From JBOFCS01 sp051646185 (GTDB lineage Bacteria > Actinomycetota > Actinomycetes > Mycobacteriales > Mycobacteriaceae), in NCBI GenBank assembly GCA_051646185.1, contig JBOFCS010000238.1:1-7564 (forward strand): a DNA stretch of 7,564 nt. Reading direction: 5' to 3'. The notes beneath the pieces were generated by a model. It did not search any database and was not told the DNA's origin. It was given only the letters and a program-made list of their open reading frames with translations. How positions within the stretch are numbered: the first letter of the stretch is position 1; every line of letters starts with the position of its first letter. A program made the position numbers and the translations under genes. Below are positions 1 through 5,656 of the stretch, in pieces.

Positions 1-1
1 C

Positions 2-229
2 TACGGTCCAGCGTTTTCCATTGCTCGCCGCCTCGCTGGGCTGCTCACCCTCCCTAAGTTCCTTCCCATCACAGGTCCGGTGGGCATGCGTTCTCAACAA
101 CTTATGAAAACGGCTGTCCGAGTAATGGGCAATCTGGTGACCGAGGAAGATAAAGACCTCACTGCTCGGGCCTGGCGTTCAGCCGGAGCTCTGTCTTTGC
201 AGTGTGATGTACGCCCACCTTTTAGCTAA
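2..229 (+). CDS. menJ: C-terminal end of geranylgeranyl reductase family FAD-dependent oxidoreductase (MenJ-like), partial
   Basis: The window opens inside this gene. The second frame is open from base 2 to a TAA at 227–229 and gives 75 residues. They include the segments GPVGMRSQQLMK and GNLVTEEDKDLTARAWR, which I recognise as the C-terminal tail of the actinobacterial geranylgeranyl reductase family (Rv0561c/MenJ type). In M. tuberculosis MenJ is a flavoprotein that reduces one double bond in the isoprenoid side chain of menaquinone. The FAD-binding N-terminus lies outside the window, so cofactor motifs cannot be checked. Its position, convergent with menG and menD across one inserted gene, matches the usual neighbourhood of the family and supports the call. 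A hydrolase follows 28 nt downstream on the same strand with no terminator between, so the two are probably co-transcribed. The specific MenJ function is inferred from family and context. Confidence 0.8.
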   Translation, partial: YGPAFSIARRLAGLLTLPKFLPITGPVGMRSQQLMKTAVRVMGNLVTEEDKDLTARAWRSAGALSLQCDVRPPFS

Positions 230-244
230 GAGCGGCAACAATCT

Positions 245-250
245 AAGGAG
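245..250 (+). promoter_or_regulatory. Ribosome binding site that sets the hydrolase start
   Basis: AAGGAG lies 7 nt upstream of a GTG at 258. This site favours the GTG over an in-frame ATG at 204, which would overlap the end of the preceding reductase gene and add 18 residues with no family resemblance. A further in-frame ATG at 294 has no comparable Shine-Dalgarno sequence. Confidence 0.75.
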
Positions 251-257
251 TGTAGCG

Positions 258-1181
258 GTGCGTAAAACTGCCCAGCAATTTGTTGACCAACATATGGCAT
301 CAAGTCAAGATTTTTTGGTCGAAGGAGTACGCAGCAGTGTCCTTGATAATGGCTGTGCAACTGGACGCAGAGTTCCGGTGATTTTTATGCACGGTGTTCC
401 TGCGTCTTCTTTTTTATACCGCAAAGTTGTCGCTAACTTGGCCGAACATAACGTGCGCGGCCTAGCCTTTGATCTTCCAGGCACAGGCTTGGCGGATCGT
501 CCTTCGGACTTTGATTACACCTGGACTGGTCTTGGTGATTTTTCCGCTAAAGCTGTTGATGCGCTGGGTATTGATGACTATCACCTCGTCGTCCATGATA
601 TCGGTGGCCCCGTTGGTTTCGAATTAACTCAGCACCACCAGAGCCGAGTAAAGTCTTTAACTATCCTTAATACGATGGTCTCGGTGGAAACATTCCGCAA
701 ACCCTGGGCTATGGCCCCCTTTGCAGTTCCGGTATTAGGAAATTTATGGCTTGGCGGCACACCAATGTGGGCCTTTGTTCGCATAATGCGGACCATAGGC
801 GTATTTCAACAAAAACACGTATCTAACGCTGAACTTGCTGCTCATTTACTTTTGCTGAAACGCACCGATGGCGGTCAGGCTTTCTTAAAAATTATGCGCA
901 ATTTTGAAACCACCCACACGAAGCAGGAGCTGTACTGCAATATCGTCGCTGATCCAACTCGTCCACGCCAAGTCCTCTGGGGCGTCCACGACCAGGCGCT
1001 CAAGGTTGGTATTCATGGTGCAGAAATCGCTCGAATCGCCGGAACATCCTTGGTTGAGCTCCCGGGCAGACACTTCATCCAGGAAGATAACGCTACTGCC
1101 ATCGCCACGGCGGTAGCCGCCTTCACTCAAGCTAAACCGCTTGTTTCACTGCCCGATGCAAAGCCACAATTCCTCCAGTAA
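258..1181 (+). CDS. Alpha/beta hydrolase, haloalkane dehalogenase / epoxide hydrolase-like
   Basis: From the GTG at 258 the protein has 307 residues, normal for a haloalkane dehalogenase or epoxide hydrolase (about 300). The oxyanion-hole motif HGVP is at residues 45–48. The nucleophile elbow is HDIGGP with Asp114. LWGVHDQAL carries a likely acid, Asp245, and the catalytic His272 sits in GRHFIQEDN, close to the HFxQED motif of dehalogenases. An aspartate nucleophile means attack through an alkyl-enzyme ester, as in dehalogenases, epoxide hydrolases and fluoroacetate dehalogenases, rather than serine-type ester hydrolysis. The tryptophan that normally follows the nucleophile and helps bind halide in classical haloalkane dehalogenases is isoleucine here, so dehalogenation is doubtful and epoxide or another small-molecule hydrolysis is equally possible. 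No signal peptide is seen, so it is probably cytoplasmic. It lies 28 nt after the menJ-like gene on the same strand, suggesting co-transcription. Its 3' end overlaps menG convergently by 50 bp. The fold is secure; the substrate is unknown. Confidence 0.88.
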   Translation: MRKTAQQFVDQHMASSQDFLVEGVRSSVLDNGCATGRRVPVIFMHGVPASSFLYRKVVANLAEHNVRGLAFDLPGTGLADRPSDFDYTWTGLGDFSAKAVDALGIDDYHLVVHDIGGPVGFELTQHHQSRVKSLTILNTMVSVETFRKPWAMAPFAVPVLGNLWLGGTPMWAFVRIMRTIGVFQQKHVSNAELAAHLLLLKRTDGGQAFLKIMRNFETTHTKQELYCNIVADPTRPRQVLWGVHDQALKVGIHGAEIARIAGTSLVELPGRHFIQEDNATAIATAVAAFTQAKPLVSLPDAKPQFLQ

Positions 1182-1824
1182 GATTGCGCCACTGAACTTT
1201 TGACCATCCTGAAGCTGAAATTTTTATGGCCAACTCTTCTTGATTAGGCCAAGCCCGAATAGATTCGGCAAGGTAGACATACGCATCTGGGTTGCTGGAA
1301 ACTGCTCGGGCAACCGTCGGCAATGCTTTCATGAGGTATTCCATATACACCGTGCGTAGCGCCGACACTACTGGAGTGGAAAACTCGCACACCACTAATC
1401 TGCCACCAGGTTTCACCACTCGGGCCATCTCGGCAAGCCCAGCTTCAAAGCCCACCACATTGCGAAGTCCAAAAGAAATTGTTGCTGCATCAAAAACGTC
1501 ATCAGCATAGGGCAGATGCATGGCATCTCCAGCAATCATGGGAACTTTACGAAACGCTCCAGCCTGTAACATGCCCTGCGAAAAGTCTGTAGCTACACAC
1601 CAGGCCCCCGACTGGGCTAATTCTACCGTGGATACTCCGGTTCCAGCAGCAAGGTCTAGCACCCGCTCTCCCTGTCTAAGACCGAGCGCCTCACGGGTAG
1701 CTTTGCGCCATTGTCGGTCTTGTCCAAAAGACAACACAGTGTTGGTGATGTCATACCGGCGTGCGACTCCGTCAAACATTGAGGCGACTTCGTGTGGGTT
1801 TTTTTCCAAGGTTGCTCGGGACAC
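1132..1824 (-). CDS. menG: Demethylmenaquinone methyltransferase (UbiE/MenG family)
   Basis: MenG methylates demethylmenaquinone with S-adenosylmethionine, the last step of menaquinone synthesis. Starting at the GTG at 1824 the protein has 230 residues, the usual family size. YDITNTVLSFGQDRQWR near residues 24–40 corresponds to UbiE signature 1. VLDLAAGTG at about 55–63 is the SAM-binding glycine loop. RVVKPGGRLVVCEFS at about 125–139 is signature 2, and SSNPDAYVYLAESIRAWP follows. I chose GTG 1824 because VSRATLEKNPHEVASMFD then lines up with the N-termini I remember from M. tuberculosis and C. glutamicum. A GTG at 1869 gives 245 residues, overlaps mgtA by 26 nt and has an AAGGAG 12 nt upstream, so it remains possible. 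The gene sits 19 nt after mgtA at the end of the menD operon and overlaps the convergent hydrolase gene by 50 bp. Function is secure, the start less so. Confidence 0.93.
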   Translation of the reverse strand: MSRATLEKNPHEVASMFDGVARRYDITNTVLSFGQDRQWRKATREALGLRQGERVLDLAAGTGVSTVELAQSGAWCVATDFSQGMLQAGAFRKVPMIAGDAMHLPYADDVFDAATISFGLRNVVGFEAGLAEMARVVKPGGRLVVCEFSTPVVSALRTVYMEYLMKALPTVARAVSSNPDAYVYLAESIRAWPNQEELAIKISASGWSKVQWRNLTGGIVALHRAVKQAV

Positions 1825-1843
1825 CCCTATGACGCTACCCGCA

Positions 1844-3007
1844 TCATGCTGTCCGGTTGCGTTGACCACTCCAGCTTGCTGCTCCTTGCACCGCGCAATA
1901 ATGGTCGATCAACTCTGAGCAGATTGAGCCCCAAGTACGTCCTAACACAGATCTGCGGGCATTTTCAGCTAAAAGTGCACGCTGTCCAGCGTCTTTGAGC
2001 ATGTCGATCATGGCAGGGAGGTGTGCAGTAAATTCTGCAACTTCCAATAGATACCCGTTTCTTCCTACTCCCCCATAGCCATAGCCCACAAGATCCTGCG
2101 GCCCACCGGCATTCGGGCCAACCACCGGAATACCCGAGGCCAGTGCTTCCTGAATTGATTGGCAAAAGGTCTCATGCTCACCAGGGTGAACAAAAACATC
2201 AAAACTTGCATAAGCCTCAGCTAATCGATCACCCCCGAGCTCTCCGGTAAAAACCGCGCCAGGCATAAGCTCTTCCAGTTTTGCCCGTTGCGAGCCAGCT
2301 CCCACAATGACCAACTGCACATCTGGTCGCCCTGCTAGCACTGCTAGCCGTTCCACATGTTTTTCTGGAGCGAGCCGACCAACAAACCCCACTATCAAGG
2401 CCGAATTTGTTGACCACTTTTGACGCAACTCCGCACGACGACGGGAGGGAGCAAAACGAGTAACATCTACCCCTCTTGCCCAGCGGTGGACACGTGGTAT
2501 TCCATTGTTTTCCAAAGCTTTTACAGCTGACGATGAGGGTGCCAAAGTCCGGTCACAACCCCGGTGCAATTTTCGTGTCCACGCCCAGGCAGCGTGACTA
2601 GCTTTTCCCAGTCCATAGCTTTCAGCAAAACCTGCAACATCAGTTTGATACACGGCCACTGTGGGGATATGAAGCTTTTTTGCTGCAAGCAAACCACCAG
2701 CACCCAAGACGAAGGGCGAAGCTAAGTGCACAACATCTGGAGAAAAGTTCCGTAAAACTCGCACTATGCCGGTTTGCGGGATCCCCACAGGCAGTGAACT
2801 AATTTTGGGCACCATCATCGAAGGCACGCGATGCACCGGGGTCCCTTCATGTTCCAATGCAGCAGGGTGCTGACCTCGGACAGTATCTGGGGCGATCACA
2901 ATCGCTTGATGCCCTGATCGTTTCAGATGTTCAGTCACTCGGAGAACCGAATTGGTGACTCCGTTAACGTTAGGCAGAAATGATTCCGCAATGATGGCAA
3001 CGCGCAT
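1844..3007 (-). CDS. mgtA: GT4 glycosyltransferase, GlcA-diacylglycerol alpha-mannosyltransferase (MgtA, formerly PimB)
   Basis: This 387-residue GT-B retaining glycosyltransferase begins MRVAIIAESFLPNVNGVTNS, with the glycine-containing acceptor loop at residues 12–20. The donor-site pair R211/K216 lies in GRLAPEKHVE. The EX7E motif is E279–E287 in EHETFCQSIQEALASG. It closely resembles Rv0557 and C. glutamicum NCgl0452 from memory. NCgl0452 (MgtA) transfers mannose from GDP-mannose to glucuronosyl-diacylglycerol at the inner face of the membrane, starting a lipomannan-like glycolipid. No membrane helix is seen, consistent with a peripheral enzyme. The start is supported by the conserved N-terminus, although the upstream sequence has only GAGGT directly beside the ATG and no well-spaced ribosome site. 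It follows the DUF3592 gene after 65 nt. Near residues 307–316 a GYGYGG stretch encoded by a tandem hexamer seems to lengthen a loop. The older PimB label (PIM synthesis) is the main alternative. Family assignment is strong; exact acceptor is by homology. Confidence 0.87.
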   Translation of the reverse strand: MRVAIIAESFLPNVNGVTNSVLRVTEHLKRSGHQAIVIAPDTVRGQHPAALEHEGTPVHRVPSMMVPKISSLPVGIPQTGIVRVLRNFSPDVVHLASPFVLGAGGLLAAKKLHIPTVAVYQTDVAGFAESYGLGKASHAAWAWTRKLHRGCDRTLAPSSSAVKALENNGIPRVHRWARGVDVTRFAPSRRRAELRQKWSTNSALIVGFVGRLAPEKHVERLAVLAGRPDVQLVIVGAGSQRAKLEELMPGAVFTGELGGDRLAEAYASFDVFVHPGEHETFCQSIQEALASGIPVVGPNAGGPQDLVGYGYGGVGRNGYLLEVAEFTAHLPAMIDMLKDAGQRALLAENARRSVLGRTWGSICSELIDHYCAVQGAASWSGQRNRTA

Positions 3008-3040
3008 ACCTCATGGTGACAGAGCATTTTTGCCGAGTTG

Positions 3041-3068
3041 CCATTATTTGGTTGCTACCAGATGTCTA
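3041..3068 (-). promoter_or_regulatory. Possible weak internal promoter before mgtA
   Basis: In the 65-nt gap between the DUF3592 gene and mgtA, the minus strand carries TAGACA (3068–3063), five of six matches to the -35 consensus. After 16 nt comes TAATGG (3046–3041), a poor -10. This gap is the only place in the operon longer than a few tens of bases, so a secondary promoter for mgtA-menG is conceivable. The -10 match is weak and this is only a suggestion. Confidence 0.18.
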
Positions 3069-3072
3069 AAAA

Positions 3073-3522
3073 TCAAACTTTATACATTTTTTGTGATGAA
3101 ATTTTTATTTTCCGGTTATCGAGATAGTTGAGGAGCATTAGTGCGGCTCCGGCGATAATCCAGGTGATGATCACGACAGAAGCAGCCGGCATTACCGCCA
3201 CGCTGGCATCTCTCCCGGCTACCCGAACCAGATCTGGTTCATTTTTGTTGTATTCCACATTGATTCGTTGGCCTACTGTTAATCTGGTTGGGTAGAGAAC
3301 CCCTAAGACCGGGTTATGAGTAGCACCGTCTGGGGTAACAAAGCTGATCGCTGAACGTCTCGGTCCAGCACTGAGGACTTCGGCGGTTGCTCGGCCCAAA
3401 TCCGATTCAATGGATTTGTCGTCACGCCAAGCTGCTACTACTAAAATGACCCCTAACACGGTGATGGTGAGGGCTACGCCAAGGGCGATACCCCTGATTC
3501 GACGTAGTAGTGCGCTACTCAT
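3073..3522 (-). CDS. DUF3592 domain two-helix membrane protein in the menD operon
   Basis: The 149-residue protein starting at the ATG at 3522 has two hydrophobic helices, about residues 11–31 and 108–132. Between them is a roughly 75-residue domain with the DUF3592-type pattern VLGVLYPTRLTVGQRINVEYNK followed by PDLVRVAGR. Homologues occupy the same place after menD in mycobacteria (Rv0556 as I recall) and corynebacteria; none has a function I know. The central domain is probably outside the membrane with both termini on the cytoplasmic side, by the positive residues at each end (inference). The start is fixed by an ATGA overlap with the menD stop, giving 4-nt translational coupling. An upstream in-frame start at 3591 would lie well inside menD and add 23 residues that do not look like a membrane protein N-terminus. 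The C-terminus is lysine-rich and more AT-rich than the rest. Confidence 0.85.
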   Translation of the reverse strand: MSSALLRRIRGIALGVALTITVLGVILVVAAWRDDKSIESDLGRATAEVLSAGPRRSAISFVTPDGATHNPVLGVLYPTRLTVGQRINVEYNKNEPDLVRVAGRDASVAVMPAASVVIITWIIAGAALMLLNYLDNRKIKISSQKMYKV

Positions 3523-5156
3523 AGTGCGTTGCCGATAGCAGAGTGAAGAGCACGTAATGTTGAACGATCTGTGGTCACTTCGAGTACACAAATACCTACA
3601 GACTTGGTAGACAATGCTCGCTCAAGTCCATGAAGGTCCACTAGCGAGTGCACTGCACCGTATGCTGCACAGAGTGCCGCGATATTGGTATTGTGCGGGG
3701 TGCCAAAAACTCGTGAAGACACATCCAAATATCGAGGGTCTCCCTGTTCTAACAATTCAAAGATACCGCCGCCGTTATCATTTGCTACAACTATGGTGAC
3801 ATTTTCCGGTCTCGGCTCGGTGGGCCCAATAAGCAAGCCAGAGCTGTCATGCACAAAGGTTAAATCGCCAACTAGACCAATCGTTCGGGCACCGGGGGCT
3901 AATACATCATGGGCAAGGGCGGCACCAATAATGGTAGAAATAGTCCCATCTATTCCTGCTACCCCACGATTAGAACGCACCTTGATTCCAGGTTTGCCTA
4001 GCCCCACTAGTGATGCATCTCGAACAGGGTTTGATGCACCTAATACCAATTGGTCACCGTTACGCAGGCTTGTACAGACAACATCGGCTACATGTAGCCC
4101 GGTAACACTATTATGTGTGGCAAGATTGTGATGCACCGCTTCTGCGGCTTTGTTATGTGCCTCCCGACATTGTTTCAACCAATTGTCCGACGGAGTTCCA
4201 GTAACCTGCGCTCTAGTTCCGGTGGCTTGCGAATTACCTGAAACATCCGGCCAACGTGGCCCAGTGGTCAATGCGAATACTGGGACCTGTGGATTTGCAA
4301 GAAGTTTCGATACCCCCCGATGCAAGGTTGGACGACCTAGCATTATCACTTGAGCGGGTTTCACCAACTCTAACGCCAAGGGGTGTAGCGGATTATCGGC
4401 TTGACCGGCAGTAGGTTCGGCAACAGTGGGCAAGGTAGCAAGCTCTGGGTGGATACCAGCGCCATGCCCGGCGATCACGAGAGTGTCTGGGGTGAGGTCA
4501 ATATTGAGTGGTTCATCAATTGTTGCGGCAGGTGTGTAGGTCCACGGTGCACCATTTTCTCGGCCTTGTGGAGCAGTGTTTTTGATATCTCCGTTTTCGT
4601 TCAGGTCGGGCACTAATGGTTCCCGCAAGGGAATATCAAAATGTACCGGGCCAGCGTTGGCTGTTCGAGAGCCTTTGGCAGCGGCCAATACTCGACAGGT
4701 CGCCGAGCGCCACTGGGCATTGTGATCCAGACCAGCTTCAGCGATACCTAAATTGATTGTTGCTCGCACCTGGGTGCCAAAATAGCCTAGCTGTTCAATG
4801 GTCTGAGTTGCCCCAGTGCCCAATAGTTCATAGGGCCGGTTAGCGCTGAGCACAATCAGTGGAATCCGAGCATAGTTTGCTTCAAGCACAGCTGGACCTA
4901 AATTAGCAACGGCAGTGCCTGAGGTCATCACAATCGGGACTGGATTACCACCTGCCACCGCTAAGCCCAGCGCCAGGAAGCCCGCTGTACGCTCATCAAT
5001 CCGAACATGTAACCGGACTCGACCTGCCGAATCAGCTGCATGGAGGGCAAAAGCAAGCGGCGCATTGCGCGAACCGGGGCATAACACCACATCACGAACA
5101 CCGCCACGGATGAGTTCATCAACAACAGCGGAAGCCTGGGCGGTAGACGGATTCAT
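3519..5156 (-). CDS. menD: 2-succinyl-5-enolpyruvyl-6-hydroxy-3-cyclohexene-1-carboxylate synthase (MenD)
   Basis: MenD is the thiamine-diphosphate enzyme that joins isochorismate and 2-oxoglutarate, the first committed step of menaquinone synthesis, in the cytoplasm. From the ATG at 5156 the protein has 545 residues, normal for the family. In that numbering GSRNAPLAFA is at 28–37 and the cofactor-activating glutamate is Glu55 in RIDERTAGF. SNRGVAGIDG is at 395–404, and the ThDP/Mg motif runs from GDLTFVHDSSGLL at 430 to NDNGGGIFELLEQG at 459. Arginines in EANYAR (97), MLGRPTLHR (275) and TGPRWPD (301) correspond, as far as I recall, to those binding the inhibitor 1,4-dihydroxy-2-naphthoate in the M. 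tuberculosis enzyme, so feedback control is probably kept. The ATG gives an N-terminus MNPST like M. tuberculosis; a TTG three codons earlier (5165) is less likely. The ribosome site is weak (TTGAAG) and two hairpins lie just upstream. It is the first gene of the operon with the DUF3592 gene, mgtA and menG. Confidence 0.96.
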   Translation of the reverse strand: MNPSTAQASAVVDELIRGGVRDVVLCPGSRNAPLAFALHAADSAGRVRLHVRIDERTAGFLALGLAVAGGNPVPIVMTSGTAVANLGPAVLEANYARIPLIVLSANRPYELLGTGATQTIEQLGYFGTQVRATINLGIAEAGLDHNAQWRSATCRVLAAAKGSRTANAGPVHFDIPLREPLVPDLNENGDIKNTAPQGRENGAPWTYTPAATIDEPLNIDLTPDTLVIAGHGAGIHPELATLPTVAEPTAGQADNPLHPLALELVKPAQVIMLGRPTLHRGVSKLLANPQVPVFALTTGPRWPDVSGNSQATGTRAQVTGTPSDNWLKQCREAHNKAAEAVHHNLATHNSVTGLHVADVVCTSLRNGDQLVLGASNPVRDASLVGLGKPGIKVRSNRGVAGIDGTISTIIGAALAHDVLAPGARTIGLVGDLTFVHDSSGLLIGPTEPRPENVTIVVANDNGGGIFELLEQGDPRYLDVSSRVFGTPHNTNIAALCAAYGAVHSLVDLHGLERALSTKSVGICVLEVTTDRSTLRALHSAIGNAL

Positions 5157-5166
5157 AGGCTTCAAG

Positions 5167-5200
5167 ACTGGCAGATAGCCAGTTGCCGGTAGGAAACCGG
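5167..5200 (-). promoter_or_regulatory. Two adjacent perfect stem-loops just upstream of the menD start
   Basis: Read on the minus strand, CCGGT-TTCCT-ACCGG (5200–5186) is followed after 2 nt by ACTGGC-TATCT-GCCAGT (5183–5167). Stems of 5 and 6 bp are perfect and both loops are 5 nt. The second hairpin ends 10 nt before the menD ATG, directly next to the weak ribosome site. There is no T-tract, so this is not a simple intrinsic terminator. A translational or RNA-stability element for menD, or a protein-binding site, is possible; neither can be shown from sequence alone. Confidence 0.4.
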
Positions 5201-5222
5201 GGGCAGATTGGCCGTTACCCGC

Positions 5223-5568
5223 TTATTCCGCTTCCGTAAGGTTGAGAAATGACCCGACTTTCTGATACTCCGCGCCTGCCCATAGTGAATCCATAGCGCC
5301 ATCAAGCTCGTACTTGCACCAATCTCTTGAGTCATAGCCACTGGTGTCATCACCTTCCCCGCGTGGTCGAAGGAAGCTCATTCTCCGTTAACAGTCTGAA
5401 ATTGCTTTTCTTAGGGAGATACTGCGATGATTTCTGACAATATTTCAGGCGGTCTTTACCTCTCAGTTGATAACAGACATCCTCAACATAAGAAACAAGG
5501 TAAATACCAGCACCAGCAACCGGAAAATACGACTCACTAGCATTCTTTTGAATTATATTGGGCAACAA
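5223..5568 (-). pseudogene. Frameshifted gene remnant resembling the middle of an FGE-sulfatase-type domain
   Basis: Two short reading frames on the minus strand join into one if a single G is removed from a GGGG run at 5360–5357. The upstream part runs from a TTG at 5568 to a TGA at 5352–5350. The downstream part, read alone from an ATG at 5381, has 52 codons and ends in a TAA at 5225–5223. Joined, they give about 113 residues. LKYCQKSSQ, then FRLLTENELPSTTRG, then EYQKVGSFLN follow the order of the FGE-sulfatase domain (FCQKLSQ…YRLPTEAEWEYAARGG…PVGSF.PN), though the usual P and W are lost from RLPTEAEW. The domain is normally over 200 residues; the N-terminal part and the C-terminal region with the catalytic cysteines are absent here, so activity is unlikely. 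A perfect TATAAT (5557–5552) lies near the 5' end but has no clear -35. It lies 88 nt after the ATP-grasp gene and 66 nt before menD. The homology is at motif level only; the alternative is two unrelated short frames. Confidence 0.38.
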
Positions 5569-5656
5569 TACCTTATAAGAAAATTAATCCCTCTATCCCC
5601 AGCCTGATGATGCGCTAGTCCCTAACAATTAAGTGCGCACTCTTGGCGAATACTAA

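Noticed and set aside
1520..1918. 132-codon plus-strand frame across menG and mgtA
   Set aside because: Antisense to two confidently assigned genes, no recognisable domain and no ribosome site.
3685..4131. 148-codon plus-strand frame inside menD
   Set aside because: Lies wholly antisense to the strongly conserved MenD coding sequence and has low-complexity Pro/Ser/Arg composition typical of a shadow frame.
5162..5353. 63-codon minus-strand frame upstream of menD
   Set aside because: It overlaps the frame carrying FGE-like motifs and the hairpin leader, has no Shine-Dalgarno sequence and no recognisable features.
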